DNA of 13,353 nt from Propionibacteriaceae bacterium (GTDB lineage Bacteria; Actinomycetota; Actinomycetes; Propionibacteriales; Propionibacteriaceae). The notes beneath the pieces were generated by a model that was not told the DNA's origin, ran no database searches, and saw only the letters and a list, made by a program, of their open reading frames with translations. The stretch lies in contig JAGQUI010000028.1 of assembly GCA_020438595.1 (NCBI GenBank), positions 1 through 13,353 of the forward strand, in the 5' to 3' direction. A program made the translations under genes and the position numbers. This document shows positions 7,610 to 13,353 of this stretch, in pieces. Within the stretch, counting starts at the first letter, position 1. Every line of letters starts with the position of its first letter.

Positions 7610-7677
7610 CAAACGCTCCCGAAACTCGTTGTTGCTCCCGAAATTTTGGGAGCGTCTGCGATTTTCGGGAGCGTTTG
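7610..7677. repeat. 68-bp nested palindrome built from four copies of a GCTCCCGAAA unit
   Basis: Two forward copies of GCTCCCGAAA (7615-7624 and 7634-7643) face two reverse copies (7644-7653 with one change, and 7663-7672). Copies within each half are 19 bp apart, so the whole array is symmetric about 7643/7644. The outer arms are a perfect 15-bp inverted repeat, CAAACGCTCCCGAAA (7610-7624) against 7663-7677. Overall 28 of 34 positions pair. It lies between the MFS stop codon (minus strand) and the marR promoter. There is no T-run typical of an intrinsic terminator. It could be a REP/BIME-like dispersed element, a small MITE, or an mRNA-stabilising or attenuating hairpin between the two genes. 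Confidence 0.85.
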
Positions 7678-7706
7678 AGGGATGGGGAGCGGCGGAGGGC
7701 GCCCGA

Positions 7707-9083
7707 TCAGCGGCGGACGGAGAAGTTCTCCACCGCGCCGATCCGCAGGGACGCGGCGAGGCCGAGCGCGGCGACCACGGCCATCGCGGTCAACGGCGCG
7801 CCGAAGCCGAAGACCAGGCTGGCCTGCGCCAGCCCGAGTGCGAACAGGGTGCCCGCGATGCCGGCGCCGATGCTGTTGCCGAGCGCCTCCCCGACCTGCA
7901 GCGAGGAGGTGTTCCGACCGAGCTCGACCGTCTCGGACAGCTGCATCACGGCGAGCGAGGTGCTGGCCAGCGACAGGCCCATGCCCAGTCCCGCGAACAC
8001 CCAGCCGACCACGGCGACCACCAGCAGGCGTCCGGGCAGCCAGGCCGACGTGGCGACGAGCACCAGCCCGGCGAGGACGCTCGCGGTGCCGACGACGATG
8101 ATCTGGTCGCGACGCAACAACAGCCACGGACGCGACTGCAGCCACGCCCCGAGCATCCAGCCGCAGGAGCCGATCGTGATGATCGCGCCGGCCCACCACA
8201 GGTCCAGGTGCTCGGCCTGCACGAACATCAGCGGCAGGAACGTCTGGCCTCCGGCGAAGGCGCCGGCGGTGAAGGCGCGGACGACGATCACCGCGGCCAG
8301 CCCGCGTCCGGTGGGACGGAAGCCCGCCGGCAGCAGCGGCGGCAGCGCGCGCCAGAGCAGCACGACGCCCAGCGCGGCCCAGGCCAGCGACAGCAGCTCC
8401 AGGTGCTGGCCGGCCACCTGCAGGGCTGCGGCGCCGCCGGCCACCAGCGCCGCCCAGACCAACTGGCGCGGTGCGGCGGGCAGGTCGGCGGCCGGCGGCA
8501 GGTCCAGTCGCCGCAGCGGCCCGACGACCAGGGCGCCGCCCACCGCCATCAGCGGCAGCACCGACCAGAACACCCAGTGCCACGACAGCGCGGTGGACAG
8601 CCACGCCGCGAGCGGCGGGCCCACGAACGAAGGGATCATCCAGGCGGCGGAGAAGCCGGTCATCAGCACGGCCCGCTCCCGCTCGTCGAAGACGCGCGCG
8701 ACCAGCACCATCACGGCCAGGTTCATGGTGCCCCCGCCGAGCCCCTGCACGAACCGCCCGACCAGCAGCAGCGGCATCGTCGGCGCGGCGGCGGAGACGA
8801 CGATCCCGATTGCGAATACGACGAAGCCGACCGCCATCGGCAGCCGGGGCCCGAGTCGGTCGCTGAACTGGCCGGCGGCGACGATCGCGAACGTCTGGGC
8901 CAGCATGAAGGCCGAGAAGGTCCACGCGTAGAGGTCGAGGTCGCCGAGGTCCTCGGCCGCGGCGGGCATGGCGGTGACCACGGCCATCGCCTCGAACGCG
9001 ATCGCGACCACGCAGAGCAGCAGGCCGATGGTCAGCCCGCGCCGGGAGGGCGCGACGGACGCGAGCGGCGCCTCGTCCTGCAT
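7707..9083 (-). CDS. Major facilitator superfamily transporter, drug-efflux type
   Basis: A 458-residue integral membrane protein. Hydrophobic segments run through the sequence from LTIGLLLCVVAIAF (17-30) to the C-terminal APLTAMAVVAALGLAA, compatible with 12 or more helices. MFS signatures are visible: motif A as GQFSDRLGPR (71-80), the motif B-like GRFVQGLGGG with Arg110, and the antiporter-type motif C as PSFVGPPLA (151-159). A C-terminal SSLQVGEALGNSIGAGIAGT also resembles drug/proton antiporters. A proton-driven exporter is therefore likely; the substrate cannot be read from sequence. The ATG at 9083 has AGGGGGTGA three bases upstream. It is divergent from the membrane-protein gene at 9141 (57 bp gap). 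marR lies downstream on the same strand, a pairing typical of resistance modules. Confidence 0.92.
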   Translation of the reverse strand: MQDEAPLASVAPSRRGLTIGLLLCVVAIAFEAMAVVTAMPAAAEDLGDLDLYAWTFSAFMLAQTFAIVAAGQFSDRLGPRLPMAVGFVVFAIGIVVSAAAPTMPLLLVGRFVQGLGGGTMNLAVMVLVARVFDERERAVLMTGFSAAWMIPSFVGPPLAAWLSTALSWHWVFWSVLPLMAVGGALVVGPLRRLDLPPAADLPAAPRQLVWAALVAGGAAALQVAGQHLELLSLAWAALGVVLLWRALPPLLPAGFRPTGRGLAAVIVVRAFTAGAFAGGQTFLPLMFVQAEHLDLWWAGAIITIGSCGWMLGAWLQSRPWLLLRRDQIIVVGTASVLAGLVLVATSAWLPGRLLVVAVVGWVFAGLGMGLSLASTSLAVMQLSETVELGRNTSSLQVGEALGNSIGAGIAGTLFALGLAQASLVFGFGAPLTAMAVVAALGLAASLRIGAVENFSVRR

Positions 9084-9140
9084 GACTCACCCCCTGCCGT
9101 TACGATCAGCCCGTCAGTCTCTCACGATCCCGGAGTTCGC

Positions 9141-9632
9141 ATGTCCCCGAGCGATCCAGCCTCCGACCGCGCCGAAGGCTCCCCGGCCGGTCCGGATGCG
9201 CCCGAACGGGTCGCCCGCGGGCTGTCGTTCTCGCTCGGTGGCATCGTGGTCGGCGTGGCGCTCACGGCGCTGTTCTGGAAACTCGACCTGATCGCATCGA
9301 TCACCAACTTCGCGATGGCGTACGTGTGCGCCCGGCTCTACGTCCGGGGCGCCGGCACCACCCCGCGCAGCGGCCTGGTCGGCCTGATCGCGGTGATCGT
9401 CGGCGGCGTCGTCCTCTCGGTGGCCGCGCTGATCGCCATGGACGCCCTGGCCCAGCTGGGCACGGACCACCCCTACGCGACGCTCGCCGACAAGGCGGCC
9501 TTCGTCACCGGCAGCCTGCTCAGCCCGGAAGGGTGGCAGTCCTACACGGGCAACCTGCTGATGGGCATCCTGTTCGCCTCAGCGGGTACGTTTGGAGTGA
9601 TCCGACCACTCGGTCTTGCCAAGGGGGCCTGA
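9141..9632 (+). CDS. Hypothetical four-helix membrane protein
   Basis: A 163-residue protein I do not recognise. A polar, Pro/Asp-rich N-terminus (1-27) is followed by four likely membrane segments at about 28-46, 48-67, 78-99 and 137-157. The loop between the third and fourth (about 103-136, GTDHPYATLADKAAFVTGSL) is longer and could be a re-entrant or outside loop. The ATG at 9141 has CGGAG five bases upstream, and longer in-frame starts would run through the divergent promoter region. TACGAT at 9101-9106 is a possible -10 box. The stop (TGA, 9630-9632) shares its last base with the DUF3039 start, so the two are likely co-translated. Confidence 0.75.
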   Translation: MSPSDPASDRAEGSPAGPDAPERVARGLSFSLGGIVVGVALTALFWKLDLIASITNFAMAYVCARLYVRGAGTTPRSGLVGLIAVIVGGVVLSVAALIAMDALAQLGTDHPYATLADKAAFVTGSLLSPEGWQSYTGNLLMGILFASAGTFGVIRPLGLAKGA

Positions 9633-9910
9633 TGACCACCGAGAACCCGAAGGTGACCACGATCACCAAGGAGCGCACCGACGTCCGGGAGGACCTGCGC
9701 CCCGACGAGGGCGACCACGAGCGGTTCTCCCACTACGTGCCCAAGGCCAAGCTCACCGAGGCCATGGTGATGGGTACCCCGGTGATCGCGCTGTGCGGGA
9801 AGGTGTGGGTGCCGTCGCGCAATCCGGACCGGTACCCGGTCTGCCCGGAGTGCAAGGAGATCTGGCAGTCGCTGCGTCCCGGCGGGGGCGACGGCGAGGG
9901 CGAGGGCTGA
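9632..9910 (+). CDS. DUF3039 family protein, small zinc-knuckle protein of actinomycetes
   Basis: A 92-residue soluble protein matching DUF3039, a family I know as conserved in Actinomycetota without assigned function. The diagnostic block is RFSHYVPKAK (31-40), then GTPVIALCGKVWVPSRNPD and YPVCPECKEIW. Cys55, Cys71 and Cys74, perhaps with His34, could bind one zinc ion; this is inferred from spacing. The tail is Gly/Glu/Asp-rich and likely disordered. The ATG shares one base with the upstream stop (TGATG), which fixes the start; translation is probably re-initiated from the upstream gene. Confidence 0.9.
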   Translation: MTTENPKVTTITKERTDVREDLRPDEGDHERFSHYVPKAKLTEAMVMGTPVIALCGKVWVPSRNPDRYPVCPECKEIWQSLRPGGGDGEGEG

Positions 9911-9960
9911 CGCGCCGCGGACCCGCCCGGAGGCTGCCGGGGTCCATACACCTGCTGCCC

Positions 9961-9966
9961 TAGGAT
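9961..9966 (+). promoter_or_regulatory. Possible -10 box for a leaderless sixA transcript
   Basis: TAGGAT fits the actinobacterial TANNNT -10 pattern and ends seven bases before the GTG start of the phosphatase gene. Transcription would therefore begin at or next to the start codon, giving a leaderless mRNA. No Shine-Dalgarno is seen there (the bases between are TGGGCGC), which agrees. No convincing -35 box is found at the usual distance, so this is tentative. Confidence 0.45.
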
Positions 9967-9973
9967 TGGGCGC

Positions 9974-10471
9974 GTGGCACCGAAGACACTGATCGTCCTG
10001 AGACACGCGAAGTCGTCCTGGCAGACCGACGAGGCCGACCTGCGCCGCCCCCTCTCCGAACGCGGTGAGCGCGACGCCGTCGCGGCGGGCGGCGTGCTGG
10101 CCAAGTACACCCTCGACGTCGTGCTCGCGTCCAACGCGACCCGCGTCCAGCAGACCTGGTCGGGCGCGATCGACGGCGGCGCGCAGTGCGCGGACGTCCG
10201 GGTGTCGGAGCTGATCTACCACGCCTGGCCCGGTGAACTGCTCACCGAACTGCACGAGCTGGACGAGACCGTGCACACCGCGTTGCTGATCGGGCACCAG
10301 CCGACGCTGGGCGACCTGATCACCAGCCTCGCCAAGCCGTCGCCGCTGTCGGACCGGGTCGCGGCGAAGTTCCCGACCTCCGGGCTCGCGGTGCTGACGT
10401 ACCGGGGGGCCTGGAAGACCCTGGCCGCGGGCAAGGCCAACCTGAAGCGCCTTGAGATCCCGAGAGGTTGA
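9974..10471 (+). CDS. SixA-type histidine phosphatase
   Basis: A 165-residue member of the histidine phosphatase (phosphoglycerate mutase-like) superfamily, SixA branch. Branch members remove phosphate from phosphohistidine or small phosphate esters. The phospho-accepting His11 lies in LIVLRHAKSSW with Arg10. The pattern SNATRVQQT supplies Arg57, and the second catalytic His108 is in LIGHQPTLGDL; the set is complete. The length is typical of SixA, without extra domains. GTG at 9974 is the start because the protein begins directly with the catalytic strand; there is no room for a longer N-terminus with family similarity. The VanY-type gene overlaps the 3' end by 20 bases, so both probably share a transcript. 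The physiological substrate is unknown; the sixA symbol would overstate the evidence. Confidence 0.9.
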   Translation: MAPKTLIVLRHAKSSWQTDEADLRRPLSERGERDAVAAGGVLAKYTLDVVLASNATRVQQTWSGAIDGGAQCADVRVSELIYHAWPGELLTELHELDETVHTALLIGHQPTLGDLITSLAKPSPLSDRVAAKFPTSGLAVLTYRGAWKTLAAGKANLKRLEIPRG

Positions 10472-11366
10472 GCCCCGGCGCGCCGCCGCGCCCGAGACCA
10501 CCCACCCCGCCCCCCGCCGCGCGCTGCGCGCCGGGCCCGGACGCGTCCGGGCCTGGCGGCTGCTGGGCGCGCTCGGCATCGTGGCCAGCTTCTTCGCCGG
10601 ACTGCTGGCCGGCCCGCTGCTCGGCATCGATCCCGGAGCCACGAACGACGCGGACGCCGCCACGGCGGCGATCGTTCGCGCCGAAGCGCCGACGTCGGCG
10701 ACCGCCGTGCCCACGGCCAGCCCGTCCGTGGCGTCCGGTGGGTCCGGTGCCGACGACGGGACGGCGTCCAGCGAACCGGACTGCCGGGGCGCGAAGGACA
10801 CCCGCTCGGCCGCCCGGAAGAAGCCGTTCACGGTCTGCGGGACCGCCCTGATCAGCAAGGAGCACCGGGTCAGCGCCGCGTACACCCCCACGCTGGTCAC
10901 GGTGAACGTGCGGTCGAACGGCATCCCGAACGTGCTGCTGCAACCGGTGGCGGGGAAGGCGCTGAAGAAGCTGTTCGCCGCCGCGACGAAGGCCGGGCAC
11001 ACCCTCGTGGTGCGCTCGTCCTACCGCTCCTACGCCACCCAGGTGCACTGGTACGCCACGATGGACCAGCGGCTGACCGCGCCCGCAGGGGCGAGCGAGC
11101 ACCAGTCCGGGCTCGCCGTCGACCTCGCCGGCATCTCCAACGGCGCACTCGTCCACGGCACCGTGCTCGCCCGGTCGCCGATCGGCAAGTGGCTGGTCAA
11201 GCACGCACCGGCGTTCGGCTTCATCCTGCGCTACCCCAGCAACCAGTCGAAGATCACCGGCATCGTCTATGAGCCGTGGCACTTCCGCTACGTCGGCACC
11301 GAGGTCGCCGAAGGCGTGGTCGCGACGAAGACGAAGACCCTCGAGCAGTACCTCAAGGAGACCTGA
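10452..11366 (+). CDS. Membrane-anchored VanY-family D,D-carboxypeptidase (peptidase M15)
   Basis: Zinc peptidase that trims the terminal D-Ala from peptidoglycan stem peptides, acting outside the membrane. The 304-residue product has a basic N-terminus, one membrane helix at about 36-58 (LLGALGIVASFFAGLLAGPL), an Ala/Thr/Ser-rich linker to about 108, and a catalytic domain from about 130. The M15B signature is intact: SSYRSYATQ (189-197), SEHQSGLAVDLAG with zinc ligands His217 and Asp224, and EPWHFRYVG with catalytic Glu274 and third ligand His277. Cys111 and Cys129 may form a disulphide. TTG at 10452 is the only usual start codon in frame ahead of the membrane helix; it lies inside the sixA-like gene, 20 bases before its end, so translation is likely coupled. 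The start is less sure than the function. No vanR/vanS-like genes are nearby, so ordinary wall remodelling is likelier than vancomycin resistance. Confidence 0.9.
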   Translation: MRSREVEPRRAAAPETTHPAPRRALRAGPGRVRAWRLLGALGIVASFFAGLLAGPLLGIDPGATNDADAATAAIVRAEAPTSATAVPTASPSVASGGSGADDGTASSEPDCRGAKDTRSAARKKPFTVCGTALISKEHRVSAAYTPTLVTVNVRSNGIPNVLLQPVAGKALKKLFAAATKAGHTLVVRSSYRSYATQVHWYATMDQRLTAPAGASEHQSGLAVDLAGISNGALVHGTVLARSPIGKWLVKHAPAFGFILRYPSNQSKITGIVYEPWHFRYVGTEVAEGVVATKTKTLEQYLKET

Positions 11367-11377
11367 CCGGACCGAGT

Positions 11378-11435
11378 TGGGGACGGTTCCTCACTCGGTC
11401 CACCAGAGCACGTGGACCGAGTCAGGAACTCCCCA
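11378..11435. terminator. Long hairpin downstream of the carboxypeptidase gene, probable terminator
   Basis: Arms 11386-11403 and 11412-11429 form an 18-bp stem with one C-C mismatch around an 8-nt loop (CAGAGCAC). After a 2-nt bulge it continues with TGGGGA (11378-11383) against TCCCCA (11430-11435). Further pairs at 11367-11374/11437-11444 can extend it. It starts within a dozen bases of the VanY-like stop. No U-run follows, so Rho-independent termination in the classical sense is uncertain; actinomycete terminators often lack the U-run. Confidence 0.6.
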
Positions 11436-11462
11436 CCGGTCCGGGGGAGGCCTGACCGGTCC

Positions 11463-11497
11463 CTTTTCGCGTCGCCCCGCCCGCCCGACGCGAAAGG
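11463..11497. terminator. Second hairpin, downstream of the malic enzyme gene on the minus strand
   Basis: TTTCGCGTC (11465-11473) pairs with GACGCGAAA (11487-11495), with a G-U and a G-C pair added outside (11463-11464/11496-11497), around a C-rich 13-nt loop. It lies about 20 bases beyond the malic enzyme stop on the minus strand. It could end transcription from either side, but may also be just one half of the larger element. Confidence 0.5.
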
Positions 11498-11517
11498 AGA
11501 ACCGTCCCCGTTTCGCG

Positions 11518-13245
11518 TCAGGCGGTGGTCGACGGCAGGATCTCCAGGGCCGGGTACTCCGGCTTCCACATCCGCTGGTAGATGTCGTGGATGGGATTGG
11601 TCATCGGTCGGCGGGCGAGGCCCTGCTGCTCGGCGGTCTCGGCGACGGCCTTGGCCACGGTGGACGCGACCAGGCGCAGGTCGCTCATCGACGGCAGCAG
11701 GGACGCGCCGGGCCGGTACTCGTTGACCAGGCCGGCGAGGGCGTCCGCGGCGGCGTAGATCATCTCATCGGTGATCCGGCGCGCCCGAACGACCGAGGTG
11801 CCGAGGCCGAGGCCGGGGAAGATGAGCGCGTTGTTCGCCTGCGCGATCGAGTGGTACACCTCGCCGTGCTTGATCGTGCCGTACGGGCTGCCGGTGGCGA
11901 TCAGGGCGCGGCCGTCCGTCCACTCCAGCAGGTCGGCCGGGTGGGCTTCCGAGCGGCTGGTCGGGTTCGACAGCGGCAGGATGATCGGACGCTCGCAGTG
12001 CTCGGCCATGGAGCGCACGACGTCCTCGGTGAACGCGCCGTGCTGGGCGGACGCGCCGATCAGGATCGTCGGGTGCACGTTCGCCACCACCTCGGCCAGC
12101 GTGATCCGCTCGGGGTTGGCGACGTCCCAGCCGTCCACCTCGGCGCGGCTGCGGGCGTAGGGACGCTGGAAGTCGCGCACCCGGGCGCTGTCCTCGACGA
12201 TCAGGCCGCGGCTGTTGAACGCGTAGAACTGCGCGTACCCGTCCTCGGCGTCCAGCCCGGCCCGGGTCATCGCCTCCCGGATGATGTCGGCGATCCCGAC
12301 CCCGGCGGTGCCGGCCCCGTAGATCACCACCCTGTGCTGCGGCAGCGGGGCCCCGGTCAGCCGGACGGCGGCCAGCACGCTGGCCAGCACCACTGCCGCG
12401 GTGCCCTGGATGTCGTCGTTGAACGTGCAGATCTCGCCGGCGTACCGGTTCAGGATCCGGTGCGCGTTGCCGGCCCCGAAGTCCTCCCAGTGCAGCATCG
12501 CGTTCGGGAACAGCTTCGTCACCGTGTTCACGAACAGGTCGATGAACTCGTCGTACTGCTCGCCGCGGATCCGGGCGTGCCGCTCGCCCAGGTACAGGTC
12601 GGAGTTCAGCAGGCCCAGGTTGTCGGTGCCCACGTCCAGCACCACGGGGATGGCGCGCCGCGGGTGGATGCCCGCCGCCGCGGTGTACACGCCCAGCTTG
12701 CCGACCGCGATCTGGATGCCGCCGATGCCCTGGTCGCCGATGCCCAGGATGCCCTCGGAGTCGGTCACCACGACCAGGTCGACGTCGTCGGCGTCCAGCT
12801 CGAAGTCCATCAGTGACTGCTCGATCAATTCAGGGTGGTCGATGGACAGGAAGCAGCCGCGCGAGCCCACGTACTCGTGGCTGAACCGCTCGATCGCCTC
12901 CCCGATGGTCGGGGTGTAGATGATCGGCAGCATCTCCTCGAGGTGCTCGCTGAGCAGCCGGTAGAACAGCACCTCGTTCCGGTCCCGCATCTGCGAGAGC
13001 AGGATGAACTTCGCCAGCGGCGACGGCGAGCGCGAGTACTGCGCGTACGTGCGGCGCAGCTGCTCCTCGATCGTCGTCACCCGGGACGGGAGCAGCCCGG
13101 ACAGGCCCAGCTGCTCACGCTCGGCCATCGTGAAGGCCGTGCCCCGGTTCGCCATCGGGTGCACCAGGATCAGCCGTCCCCGGGCGCTCACCTGCAGCAC
13201 CGCATCCCTGGTGTCGGTGATCAGGTTGAAGTCGGTCTGTCGCAT
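11518..13245 (-). CDS. NAD-dependent malic enzyme (decarboxylating), SfcA/MaeA type
   Basis: Oxidatively decarboxylates L-malate to pyruvate and CO2, giving NADH (EC 1.1.1.38), linking the TCA cycle to pyruvate. The 575-residue length is that of the large-subunit malic enzymes, as in E. coli MaeA and mitochondrial ME2, not the short bacterial MaeB type. Visible: the N-terminal block with NRGTAFTMAER and LGLSGLLP (33-52), Tyr110 in IIYTPTIGEA, the GILGIGDQGIGG loop (165-176), Lys183 in VGKLGVYT, metal ligands Glu254/Asp255 (HWEDFG) and Asp278 (FNDDIQGTAAV), the nucleotide motif GAGTAGVG (310-317), and PLSNPTSRSEA (424-434). These positions nearly equal those of human ME2. The ATG at 13245 has GGAGAAGG six bases upstream. 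NAD preference is by family; malolactic enzymes share the fold and cannot be fully excluded. The gene converges on the VanY-like gene across the repeat element. Confidence 0.95.
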   Translation of the reverse strand: MRQTDFNLITDTRDAVLQVSARGRLILVHPMANRGTAFTMAEREQLGLSGLLPSRVTTIEEQLRRTYAQYSRSPSPLAKFILLSQMRDRNEVLFYRLLSEHLEEMLPIIYTPTIGEAIERFSHEYVGSRGCFLSIDHPELIEQSLMDFELDADDVDLVVVTDSEGILGIGDQGIGGIQIAVGKLGVYTAAAGIHPRRAIPVVLDVGTDNLGLLNSDLYLGERHARIRGEQYDEFIDLFVNTVTKLFPNAMLHWEDFGAGNAHRILNRYAGEICTFNDDIQGTAAVVLASVLAAVRLTGAPLPQHRVVIYGAGTAGVGIADIIREAMTRAGLDAEDGYAQFYAFNSRGLIVEDSARVRDFQRPYARSRAEVDGWDVANPERITLAEVVANVHPTILIGASAQHGAFTEDVVRSMAEHCERPIILPLSNPTSRSEAHPADLLEWTDGRALIATGSPYGTIKHGEVYHSIAQANNALIFPGLGLGTSVVRARRITDEMIYAAADALAGLVNEYRPGASLLPSMSDLRLVASTVAKAVAETAEQQGLARRPMTNPIHDIYQRMWKPEYPALEILPSTTA

Positions 13246-13266
13246 GGTCGGCCTTCTCCGGAATTT

Positions 13267-13288
13267 GTACTGACAATTACCCTAGTAC
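13267..13288 (-). promoter_or_regulatory. Probable malic enzyme promoter with short dyad
   Basis: On the minus strand TAGGGT (13284-13279) fits an actinobacterial -10 box, about 33 bases before the malic enzyme start. It sits inside an imperfect dyad, GTACT (13267-13271) against AGTAC (13284-13288). The patch is AT-rich compared with its surroundings. A -35 box would fall near the end of the upstream gene and is not obvious. A regulator bound to the dyad is possible but unproven. Confidence 0.4.
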
Positions 13289-13298
13289 GTGCCGCGGC

Positions 13299-13353
13299 TC
13301 AGTACCGGTAGAACTCACTCTTGAACGGCCCCTCGACCTCGATCCCGAGGTAG
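13299..13353 (-). CDS. C-terminal end of an unidentified protein (5' part outside the window)
   Basis: Reading the minus strand from the window edge, 17 codons end at a TGA (13301-13299), giving a C-terminus YLGIEVEGPFKSEFYRY. The stop lies 53 bp before the malic enzyme start on the same strand. The codons have GC-rich third positions, and no stop occurs in the fragment. It is too short to identify and could be chance, though position and codon use favour a real gene end. Confidence 0.5.
   Translation of the reverse strand, partial: YLGIEVEGPFKSEFYRY

Larger units (their letters stand above)
11367..11519. repeat. Structured intergenic element: two repeat-inverse-repeat triplets with complementary loops
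   Basis: The whole gap between the convergent VanY-like and malic enzyme genes is inverted repeats. Triplet one is GGACCGAGT (11369-11377), its reverse complement (11393-11401), and GGACCGAGT again (11414-11422). Triplet two is TTTCGCGTC (11465-11473), its reverse complement (11487-11495), and TTTCGCGTC again (11511-11519, reaching into the malic enzyme stop). The segment GGGGACGGTTC (11379-11389) is the exact complement of GAACCGTCCCC (11499-11509), so an 11-bp outer stem can enclose one hairpin from each triplet. CCTGACCGG also recurs at 11362-11370 and 11451-11459. It may serve as a two-way terminator, but the organisation exceeds what a terminator needs; a dispersed REP-like element is the leading alternative. 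Confidence 0.8.

Noticed and set aside
5144..7678. Very long open frame on the plus strand opposite malQ and marR (844 codons)
   Set aside because: It is a GC-bias shadow: the product is Arg/Gly/Pro/His/Gln-rich with no domain, while the minus-strand frames encode clear MalQ and MarR proteins.
7507..9090. 527-codon minus-strand frame over the transporter gene in another frame
   Set aside because: Arg/Ala/Gly-rich shadow of the MFS gene, which has proper transporter motifs in its own frame.
10452..11366. VanY-like gene as part of a vancomycin-resistance cluster
   Set aside because: No VanH/A/X ligase-type genes or two-component system nearby; the M15 domain alone is common in wall metabolism.
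11367..11519. Short repeats considered as a CRISPR array
   Set aside because: Repeats are 9-mers in mixed orientation with unequal spacing and no spacer-like regularity; no cas gene in the window.
11269..12816. 515-codon plus-strand frame crossing the repeat element and running antisense to the malic enzyme gene
   Set aside because: No protein motif, and it overlaps two confident genes and the structured repeats; explained by third-position GC.
1..13353. tRNA, rRNA, phage, insertion sequence or transposase genes
   Set aside because: No cloverleaf, rRNA-like segment, integrase or transposase motif was seen on either strand.

Overview
The window is high-GC bacterial DNA, almost wall-to-wall coding. 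It suits an actinomycete: strong GC bias at third codon positions, GTG and TTG starts, four-base stop/start overlaps, a DUF3039 protein typical of Actinomycetota, and a 575-residue SfcA-type malic enzyme. Placement near the Propionibacteriales is a guess from general gene content, not something the sequence proves.

Layout. Bases 1-2088 (+) hold the end of nicotinate phosphoribosyltransferase (pncB), nicotinamidase (pncA) and a DUF1349 protein, chained by ATGA overlaps: an NAD-salvage operon turning nicotinamide into nicotinate and then nicotinate mononucleotide. Bases 2150-3892 (+) encode a large secreted lipoprotein that looks like a TIM-barrel glycosidase of no family I can name. Facing it on the minus strand is a VapBC toxin-antitoxin pair (3896-4521) with a twin palindromic operator. 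Next on the minus strand come 4-alpha-glucanotransferase malQ (4742-6907), a MarR-type repressor (7037-7528) with a perfect palindromic operator, and an MFS efflux-type transporter (7707-9083). A 68-bp nested palindrome lies between the transporter and marR.

From 9141 rightward (+) are a four-helix membrane protein and a DUF3039 zinc-knuckle protein sharing one base, then a SixA-type histidine phosphatase with a possible leaderless promoter, overlapped by a membrane-anchored VanY-type D,D-carboxypeptidase. The gap between that gene and the convergent NAD-malic enzyme (11518-13245, -) is filled by an intricate set of inverted repeats. The last 55 bases hold the C-terminal end of another minus-strand gene.

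Most genes are recognisable metabolism (NAD salvage, alpha-glucan use, malate oxidation), envelope and regulation. I see no phage, CRISPR, secretion or biosynthetic cluster. The most unusual signals are non-coding: the nested palindrome at 7610-7677 and the structured element at 11367-11519. The latter has two repeat-inverse-repeat triplets whose loops are complementary to each other.
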